Of a stretch of DNA of 64,000 bases, positions 14,020-26,600 are shown piece after piece. Under the pieces are notes generated by a model. The model ran no database searches and was not told the origin of the DNA. It was given only the letters and a program-made list of their open reading frames with translations. Within the stretch, counting starts at the first letter, position 1, and the number at the start of each line of letters is the position of its first letter. Source of the stretch: Coturnix japonica (taxonomy: Eukaryota > Chordata > Aves > Galliformes > Phasianidae); the NCBI RefSeq assembly GCF_001577835.2, contig NC_029516.1, positions 93,454,124 through 93,518,123 on the forward strand, written 5' to 3'. The translations under genes were made by a program, and so were the position numbers.

Positions 14020-14985
14020 TGCAGGAGTGAGTCCAGAGAATGGTGGACAGCGGCTCAGTGTCTAGATGGAGACTGGTGGTGAGTGGTGTCCCCCACAGGT
14101 CAGTGCTGGGACCAATACCCTTCATGATATTCATCAATTATATAAACAGTGAGATTGAGTGCACCCTCAGCAAGTTAACAGATTACACTAAGATGTGTGG
14201 TGTGGTTGACATGCCTAAGACAAGGAATGCCATCCAGAGAGACCCAGACAGGCTCAAGCAGTGGCCTCAGGAGAACCTCATGAGGTTCAACAAGTCCAAG
14301 TGCAAAATCTTTCACCTGGGTCATGGCAACACCCAGTACAAGCTTGGGGGCAAAAAGACTGAGCACAGCCATGCCAAAAAGGACCTGAGGTTACTGGTGG
14401 AGGGGAAGCTGGACATGAGCCAGCAAGGTGCTCTCACAGTCCAGAAAGCCAAATACATCCTGGGCTGCATCAAAAGAAGAGTGACCAGCGGGTCAAGGGA
14501 GGTGATCCTGCCCCTCTGCTCTGTTCTGGTGAGAAGTCACCTGGTGTTCTGCATCTAGATCTGGCATCCTCAGTACAGGAAGGATGTGGACCTGTTGGAG
14601 AACACCCAGAGGAGGGCCACAGAAATGATCCTAGGTATGGTACACTTCTATGAGGACAGGCTGAAAGAGCTGGGCCTGTTCAGCCTGGAAAAGAGGAGGC
14701 ACCAAGGTGACCTGATAGTGGCCTTTCAGTATCTAAAGGGGACCTCTTTAGCAGGGTCTGTGAAGACAGGACAAGGGGAAATGGTTTTATACTTAAAGAG
14801 AGGCAATTTCATTTGGATATAAGGAAAATATCTTATACTGAAAGTGTAAAGAGACACTAGAACAGGTTGCCCAAAGATGTAGTGGAAGCCTGGTCCCTGG
14901 AGACAATCAAGGCTAGGCTAGACCAAGCTCTGAACAACCTGATCTATCCATGGATGTCCCTGTTCATTGCAGAGGAAGGTAGGAA
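14020..14985 (+). mobile_element. CR1 LINE, reverse-transcriptase C-terminal part and 3' region
   Basis: Translation at 14040-14558 reads GVPHRSVLGPIPFMIFINY, then LTDYTKM at the position of the catalytic FADDTK motif, then RFNKSKCKIFHLGHGN. A second open segment (14586-14822) covers the C terminus. The catalytic Asp pair is altered and frames are interrupted, so it is dead. The 5' end is truncated, as usual for CR1. Confidence 0.9.
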
Positions 14986-16534
14986 ACACAAGTGACAGAC
15001 AGAATGACAGCCTTTCATTGAAAGGAGTAATCTTTCTCAGGGACTTCAGCAGATACAACCAGGAGACATAGGCTTAATCTAAAATGGAAGCTATTTAGGG
15101 TAGGCATTTTGAAAAGTGCTGTCTAAGTTTAAGAAAAATGTGGAAGTGTAATAGATTGTTTAGAAAATTACAGAGTCCATATCACCAATATATTTAAGGA
15201 TGCACCACAAAGGTTTCTGTCAAGAATGACCCTGCTGCTGTTGATCCTATGGTATATGGGATCAGCTACTTACTTATTGTGGAAGTGGAAGTAATGGTAG
15301 ATTTAAGTATATTTTCTATTTCTTCACAAGAAAATGATCCTGAAAAGAATCCTGTACAGGCCTTAATGCCACAGATCTGCAGAAGAGGAAGGCTGGTTTA
15401 GGTATTCTCACCCATCCCACCATAACAGTAGACAAGACAACATGGCAAGACCCAGTGCCCTACAGCCAGTGACAGCACATCAGCCCAAAAAAGCAAGAGA
15501 AGACATGATCCATTCAGGCAGCCAAACTTGAGAAGTACAGTACTTCCACAGAACAACAAGCCAAAGGTCACAACTTCTCCATAATCCTCAAGCAATCCTT
15601 TCTCACTCACTCCATCACTTTAACAGCAGATGAGTACAAAATGTACAAAAAGCAGTTTGTTTTTGTGCTCGTGGTACCCCCATCAAAGACTGTCACACTG
15701 CTGATAAGGAGCTTCCAGTTCAGTTTCCCTTAAAGCGGTGCCCATTAACACAAACAAAAGCCACTCCATAAGCTGGATCAAAGTGGAGGCAAACAGATAA
15801 TTCAAAATACATACAGTTCCAAAATAAATTGCTAGTGTAGAAGCAGCCTTGACATACACACGTCAGGTGAGATTCTCTTCTATTCCTTTGAATCTTGTTT
15901 TCTGACTTTTTTGTTTGTTTTCTGCTTTATCTTTATGTGAATTCCTCATTCAACAAGATGATAATGAGGATAACATGAAATTATCTGCACTGTTTGGTGC
16001 AGGCTCTCAGAAGCAATAAAATGTAACCACTCAAAATGAAGAAAAATATCAACATAAAGATCTTATAGAAACTACTGTTAGTGCAAGAATATTCATTACT
16101 GTTATGGTAGGTTTGGGGCAACTTTTATATATATACATGTGAATAAATGTATGTAGATATATATAGATATGTACATATTTATGTATATACACATTTTCTT
16201 CTTTAGATTCCTTCTCTTCATATAATTTTTATTGTTCAATTTAACTACAGTTAAACTAAATTAATGGTGTAAAGCAAGACATTCAAAGGTTTAGGAACAT
16301 AAAATTTAAGTTCATCTAGGCAACATTAATTCGATGCCCTCACCCTATGTATTGTATTTTCATTGTCTAATTGCAAGATCATTTAGTGTATTTCTCATGG
16401 GAAATTATTTTGTTAATCTATAAAAAAGATGGTTATACAATCTTCTGCATTTTCTTCTTTAGATGTATTTTTTAATGAAAATCACCAAATTGTTGCCAAA
16501 AATACATAATTGTGCAAAACATTTCTTTAAGTGA
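14986..16534. other. Intergenic, nothing recognised
   Basis: No gene-like frame with family support. The AT microsatellite near 16118 is the only distinct feature. Confidence 0.5.
16118..16195. repeat. AT-rich microsatellite-like tract
   Basis: Imperfect TATA/TGTA repeats, about 75 bp. Confidence 0.75.
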
Positions 16535-16643
16535 GGCTTTGAGCAGCCTAGTCTAGAGGGAGGTGTCCCTGCCTATAGCAGGGACTTGGAATGAGGTGAT
16601 CTTAAAGGTCCCTTCCAACCCAAACCATTCTATGGTTCTATGA
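16535..16643 (+). mobile_element. CR1 LINE 3' fragment
   Basis: GAGCAGCCTAGTCTAGAGGG through TCCCTTCCAACCCAAACC and TTCTATGGTTCTATGAT, a short terminal CR1 piece. Confidence 0.85.
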
Positions 16644-17966
16644 TAATCAGGATTTTGCAAGAGCTTGGAAAATCTCATTCAACACCAAGATACTTCTGTT
16701 AGTACTGAATGTATGCCTGTTTTATGCATTTAGTACTGCTGCATGGACTTTTAGTAAATTCAGTCTTCCTGAAAAAAACCAACAACAAAAAAACCTCTGC
16801 ATCTTATGTGCATCAAGATGCTTGATAGATTGCAGTGGTGTTGCAATCTATTTGTGCAGGAGTGTGCCTATACCTGCCTTCTTTTATTCACTCATTCAAT
16901 CCTCCTTTTTTGCAGTCAGGGTGCCTGACTCCTTGAAATATTCACCTTTCTGTTACTTGTTTATTGCAACCACCTGCCACTTTGTTCACTCACCAGCATC
17001 CACCAGTGGCCTCAGAAAACAAACCCTTAGCAGAATCCACCTCCTTTTCTAAGCATCTTACTGCTGACTGAATTTTTTTTTATCCTTACATCATCTGGTC
17101 ACAGGGTTTGGAGCAATAAACTCTTAGTTTCCTTTCTTCTTCCCTTCCACTGCATGGAGCAACATTTGTACTAAAACCAGGCTTTTGACTCATTTCTGAA
17201 GTCCTTTATCTCAGTAAAACCTTCCTAGATCTGGAAAAAAAAGTTAAATGGTTTTTAATTGTGTCTTACAAAACCATAAAAGGGAAACTCAATAAAATGT
17301 TGACTTTTTAAGAGTTTTCAGAGATTTCATTGTGTTGGTTTTGGGTTCTTTTGTTTTGTTTTGGTTTGGTTTTTGTTTTGTTTTGTTTTTATACAGCTTA
17401 AGTTGCATGCAAATAGTTCAAAGTTATATATAGTGTGTGAATAAATATGCCTCTTCTCCTTCACATTAAAATATGTTTTTGCCATAACAACACTCCTTAT
17501 AAAGTAACTGTATTTTGATGTGTGTGCTTCTCTTGGGAAAATTGCTCCTTTGCTTGGTCAGTCTGTATCTGCACAGAGCCAGAAATTACAGTAGAAATGA
17601 AACATTTACTAGCTGGTTTATTTCTGTTCCTGTTGTTTGGTTTGTGAGGGTTTTTTTGGGTGGGTTTTGTTGGTTTTTTTTTTTATGTCCCAGACTGGCA
17701 AACCTGCAAATGCTGGGAAGACACTGAAATCAATTGTTTATGGAGGAAAAAAATAAAAGTCTTCCTACTCAGTTAAAATATGGCTGTATTCCACAACCTC
17801 TCATCTAGGTTTCTTTAGCCAAAACACTGCTGGAAGGTACTACAGAGCCTAGTGAGATAGAAAACCAAAATGAGAACATAAAAAAGAATGGAAGAAAATA
17901 TAGTATGATTTGCAGTTCCAAACCAAAAAGGATCCTGTCTCCTTCACAAAACCACTTACTAAGATG
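16644..17966. other. Intergenic, nothing recognised
   Basis: Apart from the TTTTG repeat I see nothing. Confidence 0.5.
17340..17395. repeat. (TTTTG)n simple repeat
   Basis: Interrupted TTTTG/TTTGG units over about 55 bp. Confidence 0.85.
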
Positions 17967-19150
17967 TCACAGAATCATGGAATCAGAAAACTGCAGGGGT
18001 GGGAAGAGAGAGACCTCTCGAGATCATTGAGTTCAACCAACTGCTAAAGCATCTCCCTACAGCAGGTTGCACAGGTAAGCATCCAGGTAAATCTTAAATA
18101 CCTGCAGAGAAGGAGACTCCACAGACTCTCTGAGCAGGCTGTTCCAGGGCTCTATCACTCTGACAGTAAAGTTCTTATATTAGTATGAAACTTCCTTTGT
18201 TCAGTTTCTGCCCATGGCCCCTGGTTCTACAGTTGTTTGCCAACAAATGGAGCCCACCTCCCATTCACTTGACTCCCACACTTCAGAAGTTTATAAGCTG
18301 TTACGAGATCCACTCTCTGACTTCTCCAGAATGAACAGACCCAGGTCTTTCCTTATTAGGGAAATGCTCCAGACCCTTAATCATCTTTGTAGCCCTTCAC
18401 TGGACTCTTTGAGATCCCTGAGATCCTCTAAGAGATCCCTGTCTTTTTTGAACTGGGAAGCCCAGAAGTGGACACAGCGTTCCAGAAGTGGCCTCACCAG
18501 GGCAGAGTACAGGAAGAGGATCACCACACTAGACCTGCTGGCCACCTCAGGATACCATTGGCCTTTTGGGCCACAAAGACATGCTGCTGGGTCATGGCCA
18601 ATCTGTTGTCCACCAGAACCCACCGGTCCTTCTCCATAGACTTCCTCCCCAGCAGGTAAGCCTCTAACCTGAACTGGTGGAGTTATTCCTTCCCAGGTGT
18701 ACTTTCTCTTGTTGAACCACATCAGGTTCCTCTCTGCCCAACTCTCCAGCTTGTCTGGGTATAACTGAAGGGCAGCACAGCCTTTCGGTGTATCAGCCAC
18801 TCCTCCCAGCTTTGTATCATCAGCAAACTTGCTGAAGATACACTCCGTCTTTTCATCCAGGTCACTGATGATGATGTTGAACAAGATCAGATCCAGCAAT
18901 GACCCCTGGAGAACACTGCAATCTGCATGCTTCCAACTAGACTCTGCTTCTGATCTCAACCCTCTGAGCTCTGCCAGTCAACCATTCTCAATCCACATCA
19001 GTGTCCACTCATCTGTTCCACACTTATTCAGATTCATTACAAGGATGCTGTGGGAAAAACTGTCAAACGCCTTGCTGAAGACAAGGCACTCTATATCCAC
19101 TGCTATCCCTTCATCCACTCAGCTAGTGATGACATCATAGAAGGCTGCTA
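17967..19150 (-). mobile_element. CR1 LINE, RT region to 3' end
   Basis: The 3' end is at the left (CACAGAATCATGGAATC on the plus strand). The minus-strand translation of 18381-18959 contains KFADDTKLGGVADTP, an intact-looking catalytic FADD motif, and NLMWFNKRKY. Earlier RT sequence continues to about 19150. It is 5' truncated and frame-broken downstream. Confidence 0.9.
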
Positions 19151-19155
19151 GGTTG

Positions 19156-19290
19156 GTAATCATAGAAACATTAAAGCTGGAAAAGACCCCTAAGATCATC
19201 TAGTCCAACCACGCAGCTTAAAGCTACTAGGCTATTTACCCAGCTTCTTCATGCCAGCAGCAGCTCACCAGTGGGTCTAGCAAACAATAG
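19156..19290 (-). mobile_element. CR1 LINE 3' fragment abutting a longer CR1
   Basis: A second CR1 3' end (ATCATAGAAACATTAAAGC, then AAGATCATCTAGTCCAACCA) begins a few bases beyond the truncated 5' edge of the 17967-19150 copy, in the same orientation. Confidence 0.8.
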
Positions 19291-19438
19291 AGCCTACAGG
19301 CAGTGTGCTCACATCAGGCCTCTCACCCCTCCATAAGAATAGCTGGTTCATTCTTTGAAAGAAAAGGAATTATGGCTAGACCAAAATCAAATGGGAAGAG
19401 TTGTAAGTATTAATTTCTTAAATTTCAGCAAAAATAGA

Positions 19439-19503
19439 GATTTTTGGTTTTGTTTGTTTCTTTGTTGTTGTTTTTTGTTCGTTTGTTTTTGTTTCTTTTT
19501 TTC
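19439..19503. repeat. T/G-rich simple repeat
   Basis: Interrupted TTTG and TTG units ending in a T run, about 65 bp. Confidence 0.8.
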
Positions 19504-20269
19504 CTGAACTGCCCATTCAAGATGCTCTAGAAAGGAGTACTGTATCACTTATCTTTCTTACTATTTGTTACTAAGCCTGTAATTTTGATGATGCTTTAGC
19601 TCTAGGAAGGGCAATCCAGTTTTTCACACCATCACCAGAAAAGAGAACCTCAGTGCAGGGAGAAAAAGAAATGGCCTTCAGAAATGTACACTACTATTAG
19701 CAGTAAATAGAAAAAAAAAATGTCATCTTCTAATCATGAGGCTATTTGTAAGGACTCAGGCAAATCTCTCTGCCTCAAAATCTCCACCTGCAGCTCATTA
19801 TAGGAGTTAACTATCTGAAAGGTGGACAGGGAAAAATAATTGAGGAGCGAAAACCCAAGTTTCTCCTCACTCACTTAATACACTTATAAATGCATTGTTC
19901 TGATTCCCACTACTGCTAGTGAAAGAAGAATGAGCGGTGCTTTGAAGAATTATGTCAAAACAAAACATTGCATTTGGCTTTTAAATACAAAGTTGATAGC
20001 TGTTTTAGAAATTCCTGAACTAGGCAGTCAATGCCAAATACTACATTTCTCAAATTCTTCAGTATTCCTCCTTAACTACTATAAGATTCATGCAGAGAAA
20101 ATAGCACACAATCGAAGTAAGGTTGTTATTAATAGTTTTGACCAAAGTCATATGATTTGCCATTCTGTTTTTTAAAAGTTTGGAATCTGTTTTTGCTTTG
20201 TTTTCTGTTGAAGGAGTTCTGTAAGTGAAGTACCACTTACATATTTGCTACAGTTCCTGAGGTTTAAAC

Positions 20270-20420
20270 ATGGGCCATATTAGTAATAACAATCAAGGTG
20301 CAGTGAATTTCCTGAGGATTAATGACTAGCTGGGAGGAGATGAAGGTCAGCAGCGCAGCCAAGGATCATTAACCCAAGCCAGTCATTAATCTCTAAAATA
20401 TACCTCATGCCAAGGTCAGT
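20270..20420. promoter_or_regulatory. Candidate conserved non-coding element with inverted ATTA sites
   Basis: An exact 11-bp inverted repeat, GATTAATGACT (20317-20327) and AGTCATTAATC (20381-20391), flanks a GC-richer core with another ATCATTAA. Homeodomain-type ATTA cores are dense and no repeat words are seen. Function and conservation are inferred, not shown. Confidence 0.35.
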
Positions 20421-20993
20421 ATTGTTATTTTAAGCTGCAAATGAAAAAAACATAGCCATATGGACTTTTATTTGATAGTTTTAACTGTAACGTCTAGCAT
20501 ATTTTAGAAAAATTAATTATATCCAAGAGAATTATATTAGCTAATCAGACCACCATCCAGTCCTTCAGTATTTGATTAGTCTTGCTTTATTTAACATATA
20601 TATACTGGACTATGACAGACAGAAAGGATTTATAACATTTTTTTCCATGTACAGCGGTTGTAGATCTATTAGATAGTGAGTTTGTTTGTGTATCTATTTC
20701 TAAATTTTGATTTTCATCCCAAGTTTTATCTCCTAGATCTTATTAACATCTCTACTAAAATATTTGTTTGATTGAACCTCTGCTTATTAGGGTTTTGAAA
20801 GTGATGTTTCCAAAAACTATTTTAAAGTGAGGTTATTATGGAGGCATGTCAGTAATTTAGGGAACATTTACTTCAAGATGTGTAGTACTCTAAGTGAAAA
20901 ATGCAATGGCAAATTTATTTCTATCATTTACGTTAGTATTTATGGTAGTCTAACATTTAAATTAACACAGCCGTGAATCATTTCTGTAGACAC

Positions 20994-21234
20994 TCATCCA
21001 ATTTTTATGTCCGTACACATCTGGTGGGCTTCAAAGACTTTAAATTCTCCCTGGTTGGGAGGGATGCAGCCATCAGCTCTGGTGATGTACTCAGTGTCAT
21101 GCTTCAGGAGGGCAGATTTCCCCAGGCTTTCTGGAAATGACTCTCCAAATAGCAAATACTGCCAGCCCTTGTCTCCATGCTCCATAGATACCCTTGCAGA
21201 CTGAAAGTCCACAAAATCTGCTGGCACTTTCCAG
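20994..21234 (-). other. Unidentified open reading segment beside the SINE
   Basis: The minus-strand frame gives 77 residues starting MPADFVDFQSARVSMEHGDK and ending TDIKIG then TGA. The composition is protein-like, with Trp and Cys and no low complexity. I do not recognise a family. No promoter, start context or GT donor before the stop is evident, and the SINE tail abuts its upstream edge. It could be a retrocopied terminal exon, an old repeat-derived frame, or chance. Confidence 0.25.
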
Positions 21235-21366
21235 TTTCATAGTTTCATAGTTTTGTAGTTTCGTGCGGGTTGGAAGGGACCTTAGAGATCATCGAGTCCA
21301 GCCCCCAGGATTCGAGCCTCTGTGTAGCAGAGCGGCACTTCTACCACTTGCGCCACAGGGTTTACA
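21233..21366 (-). mobile_element. tRNA-headed SINE with CR1-like tail
   Basis: Read on the minus strand, a tRNA-like head carries an A box (TGGCGCAAGTGG) and a B box (GGCTCGAATCC) 37 nt apart, start to start. It is followed by a CR1-type 3' block (GGACTCGATGATCTCTAAGG, TCCCTTCCAACCCGC) and a short repeated ACTATGAA tail at the left edge. The architecture equals that of tRNA-derived SINEs mobilised by CR1, known in passerines (TguSINE1). Total length is about 130 bp. Alternatively it is a CR1 end inserted next to a tRNA relic. Confidence 0.7.
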
Positions 21367-22586
21367 GTAGTTTACTACTGAGGTAGGTGAGAGTTGCAGA
21401 AAGCATGTAAAGACTTGAATACTAAAGTATTTTGACCTTTCTAAAGCAAATCACTGTTTCAAAATCAAGATTTCCTTGTGTTTTAAAGTGTTTTAAATGC
21501 TAGTACTTTTGTCCCATGAGTGCCTTTTGAACTCCTCAACCTTTACAGTTTTAAGTCCTGACTCTTATTTCCCTCTTTTTCGCTGAAACAAAATGGGCCT
21601 TTTGAGTTCTGTTCCCCAAGTTTACAAGAAAAAAGTGGAATAGATGCAGATCTGCAGAGCTTTGACTCAATTCAGCATAGACCACAAAATGCTTTCCAAC
21701 ATTTCTTACAAATGTTAGCTCCACAATGAAAGACAAAAGTCTGCATGTAATGTGTTACACAAAGACAGCAGGAGTATCAAGGATCAGTTGCAACCATTTT
21801 TCTTGCTTGGATAGATCCTGTTTCCAGATGAGGTCAATGAGCAGTGCTTTAGAGCATGGCTCACCAAGCAGGCACATTGAAGATTTTAATACAGTTCTAA
21901 ATCACCTCATTTATTCATACTGACATATGTTATGTCTCTACTTGTAACGTATTTTTAGCATTTCCTTTAAAATATATTAACAGGTGTGCACGTGAGAAAA
22001 AAAAAAAAAAATGGACAGCTTAAGGAGATTGTTGTTGCTGGACGAAGCTTCAATTTGAGTGTAGTCCAAAGAAAATGTTAATCTCTCATTCTGATTGCAG
22101 ATCAGGCCACTCAAACAGAAAGAAACTAATCTGCAGGCTCCTTTCCACAAAATATTTAGGGTTTTTTTTTTCTCTCTGATATACTTTTTGTATATTCTCC
22201 TTTTATATTTCTTTTTAAAAAAACAGGAAATGTATTGAAATAAATGTAAAATTAAAGAAAAGCCCAAAAAACACATGAGATAGAGGATCATGTAGTAATT
22301 TATGAAGTGCTAGCAGATGTTTGTTGCTAGAGAAAGTTGCTGCAAATGTGGAGATCCATCCACGGTCCTTAGAGCTGAGTTAGATATTGTATTGTCTGTC
22401 TTGCACTATGATGAATTCCTTCAGTGTGCACCAAACTCTGCTATTATTTTTTTTACTAAATAATGTGTGACTCCACAAATGATTCTACTAAAATAACCTT
22501 AAATGAGTAACTATGACTAGAATTTTTACCATGTACACTCATCAATCATCTACAATATATATAGCTATAGAGTCAATATATGAATA

Positions 22587-23600
22587 GGTCACTCCAAAAG
22601 AAACATCTCTTTATTTCCATGGCAAAAGAACAACAAAGATCACAATAACACTATTTTGTTTGGTTTTTTTTTTGATTTGTTTTGATAGAGAAAACTGTCA
22701 GATGCAAAATACTCTTTTTCAACATAGTCACTACCATTACCTATCTATTTTTGTCATTGATGAACAAAAGCCTGCAGGCTGCACTCACAAAAATCTTCAC
22801 CAGTGGAGGTGACCAGCTCTGATGCTGCTCTGATGGTGTCATTGCTGGGAGGATGTTGCCCACACAGTCCATCTTTCATTGTCCCAAGCAGATGGAAATC
22901 AGTAGGTGCCAAGTCTGGATTATACAGTATGTGTAGCAGAACTGTTCAGCTAAGATTGGTGATGTGCTCCATGGACTTCAGACTGGTATAGGGCCTGGTG
23001 TTATCGTGCTGCATGAGAATGGCTGACTTATTCTCTAGCCTGACTCTGGAATTTTGAGCCTTCAGCTTAGTCAACATCATGACATAGCAGTCAGAGTTGA
23101 CAGTTTGTCCAAATCCAAAAGGATCGATCTTTCCTATCTCAAGAGAGTACACATCAGTCCATCCACTGCGGACTGTGTCCTGAACTTTTTCTTCAATGAG
23201 GAATTAACATGTTGCCACTCCATTTACAGCTGTTCTGAATTGGGTTCATAGTGGTCACACCATATCTCATTGCTGGTAATGATGCAATCCAGGAAACTGT
23301 CACCTTTAGCCTCATACTGGTTCAATAGGTCCTGATAAACTTGCATACAGTGTTCTTGGTGTTTCTGTATGAGCATTTGTGGGACCCACCTGGCACAAAC
23401 TTTGCGATATTCCAGCATTGCCACCATCATTTCCAATGCACTGAAGCTGATATTCAGCTCTGTACATAGCTTCTCTGTTGCAGAGAAACAGAATTTTGGT
23501 ACGAAGGTTCAACTTCTACTGCCATACCTTCAGCATTCACCTCAGATGCTTGTGGGCTAACTTAATAAAATAGGAAGCATTCTTTTCAGAGCAGCCCTCA
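22587..23600 (-). mobile_element. Mariner element (Galluhop-like) with decayed transposase
   Basis: The left end GGTCACTCCAAAAG and the right end near 23568-23600 (AATAGGAAGCATTCTTTTC) form degenerate terminal inverted repeats. On the minus strand two translated segments match mariner transposase. One is CARWVPQMLIQKHQE with ITSNEIWCDHYEPNS (23224-23436), covering the region of the first catalytic Asp, where the usual GDE/GDES reads SNEI. The other is ILMQHDNTRPYTS (22946-23152), the HDNARPHTA region with the second Asp. Frames are broken, so the copy is dead. Length is about 1.0 kb against about 1.2-1.3 kb for an intact mariner. Confidence 0.85.
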
Positions 23601-26600
23601 TATTTTGCACATTAGGGTCTTTTTCCTATAGTCTGTCAAGATGCTTTATTTCCATAATACTCAAGAAAATCTTCCCTCGGATGTGCCTTAGGAGATGTAG
23701 CAAGCTAGCTGTATCAACACCCACTATGTTGGTAGACAGCTGCCTAACATCCCCCCTTTTGAACTATGAGTGTTAGTAATGGAGTCATTATGAAAGACAT
23801 GTCAAGACTGTTTTGAAACAAAAATCCTTTTTAATATTTCTTTATTAGATTTTCGTATTAAAATACACACAGGGAAAACTGCCACCCAAAATGTAATTAC
23901 ATGCAGATTATGTTTAGTTTCATAACAGTCACACTGGTTATCTGAACACATTAGCATTGTCCAGCAAATAATACAGATAAGACTGTGCTGGCAAAAAGTT
24001 TGTAATGTATCCAAACAAAAAGATAAAAAGTGTCATAATATTTAGAAGTGCAAGAATCACCATCTGTTAATCTAAGATCAGTATCGGTGTAATCATTATC
24101 AGCAGTCAGTATCAGCCAGAAAAAGGTACATAGAATCTTCTACACGGTGGGTGTTTTTCACTGCCATTTTTGCAAGTATCTTGTATAATAAACAATTCCC
24201 AAGCAATTTTTCAGATGACAGCAAACTGGGAGGGCCAGTTCTGTTCCAGAGGGTTAAGATGCAATGGATGCAGATTGAAATATATGCTTCAAGCAGATTA
24301 TAAAGAAAAACACTCACCCTGAGGAAAGTCAGACAGTGGAGTAGGTTGCCAGTGAGGCTGTGCAGGCTCCATCTTCACAAAGCTTCAAAACTGCCTGGCA
24401 AACATACTGAGCAGCCTGGTCTGATGCCAGAGCTGGGCTTGCTTGGGGCAAAAGAAGGAGAGACCTCCTGTGGCCCTTTCCATCTGGGCCCCTCTTTCAT
24501 CGTGTAATTAGATCAAAAGAAATTAAAAAATACCAACTCAAACCTTCTCACAGTTCTTGGACATTCTTAGGATAACTAAAAATAAAGGAGGTAACTCAGG
24601 TAAAAGTGAAAATTAGTGAATTTCTCCCCATATTTCTGGTGTATCATGCTTCACTGAGTCAACAGAAAATTATATTTTTTTACTACAAACATCTCTCAGC
24701 TGTCACTGTTCATGTAGATTAACAGCACTGGAATTAAAACTAAGTGCATAATGCTTTAATAACCTGGCTGTTTATTATATCCTATTTTAAATGACCATTT
24801 GTGGGTGGCTGCACCCCTTGAAGGATTAGTGTCTTATTTAACATTTCAATTTCTTCAGTTCATGTAATGCGTTTTCAGTGTTCACTTTTATAAGCTTCAA
24901 TCACATTATTACTTTTTCCTTCTCTACCATCCTAATCTACTCTTCATAATATACTTTTTAGACTAGCATGACTACTACAGACAGACTAACCTGGAGGATA
25001 ACTCATGTTAATTTTAACCTTTTTTAAAAGGAATTCCATTCTTCTAATAGTCAGGAAGGAATATGAGTATATTGCCATGAGGCTGCATATTATTTTCATG
25101 TTTTCTCTTTCTCGCAGTTCTCCAGAGATCTTGGAGACAAAGTAAGAAAGCAACATCAACTCTAGCAGTCATGTTCAAGCACCTCACTATTTGGCAGGCA
25201 GGAAATATGATGGTTTGTTTGTTAGAAACCAGTGATAAAACACATCTTTAGTCTTATTTTCCTTTCAAAACTAACACTCTAAAATGGCCAGAAAATAAGG
25301 AAGTGCCCTTAACATAGTTGAAGGAGCCAATCTGCCTCCAAGTACATTGTTTTAGTTTCTTGTGGAGAACAGACATCATTCCTAACCTCTAAAGGAGGCA
25401 ATCTTGGTAACTCAGTTATAAAAGCTTCACTATAACTCCGCTGCTTAAGGTGTTGTATTTTAAGATGTAATGTCACAGGAGTTGATCTTGTGACTTAAAA
25501 ATCCCAAGTCTCTTTCTTTTTATTATTTATTTTATTTTATTTTGCATTAGCAGTAGGTTTTTCCTTGGTTTCTGGCCCAAACCCAGGTAAAATAATTATG
25601 TATGACTACTTAACTAAATCTTCTCTTTCTGCTTAGCTGAATATGGTATTACTCATTTTCTTTCCCGAAGTGTTGAAATACTTCTGTACGCTATTAAAAT
25701 GTTTCTTGCCTTTTCCCTGAGGTAGCTGCATTGCAATGATGAGTGATGCAATTCCTTCAATATAATAGTTTGTAATTGGTTTGTAAAGTTTATTATGTAC
25801 TCTGGGATCTTTCCAAGAAGAGATACAAACAAGTATCCATCACTCTTACTTTACAGCATGTCATCTCTGGACCTCTTCTTAGCAGGTTTAGAAATTCCAT
25901 AGCTGTGATTAAACATTACCATGCCACAGTGTATTGAAGCAATGTCATGATGTAAGGGCAAGAATTTCCATCAGTCAGTAGTGAAGCAGAAGAAGTGAAC
26001 AGAGATTCAAACTATTCACTGTAGACCTGTAAAAGAAAATGTGTAAAAGATAGCACTGACTCGTGTGAGAGTATCTGTGAGGAATGTGGAATGGGAAAGA
26101 TTTGTTGGTGCAGATTTTTACAGGCGCAGCATGCAGGCTCCTGTTCATTGCTTTGTTTTTCACCCAATGCTCAAGGAAGCAGTAAAAATATTATAGTACC
26201 TGTATCATCAAAGATGTTACTGCTTTGTGACTTTTGACTACGTTGCTACAGGTATGTCAAGGAAAATAAGCATTCATGACTGACTGGGTAACAAGTTAAT
26301 ATAGTTAAACAAAGGAGAAACTTTGGTAATTACAAGAGTAATTGATTGGAATAAACTAAGATGGCATAGTGATTAAAAATAGACATACAATGATTTTGTC
26401 CATGATGGCAACATGGTACATCTTACTACGTTACTGCAGTGTCTGTCTCCATTTCTAAAATAGAAAAATGAAACATAGTGAATTTACTTAGACTCCCATG
26501 AAGCTTTTGATGTGGTGTTATGTGGAAAAGTATATGCTAAGCTGGGGAAATGAATACAGATGATATAGCCATACATCATATTGAGAAGGAATAATACCAA

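Noticed and set aside
18214-18639. 141-codon plus-strand frame
   Set aside because: It is the complement of the CR1 reverse-transcriptase region and so not a gene.
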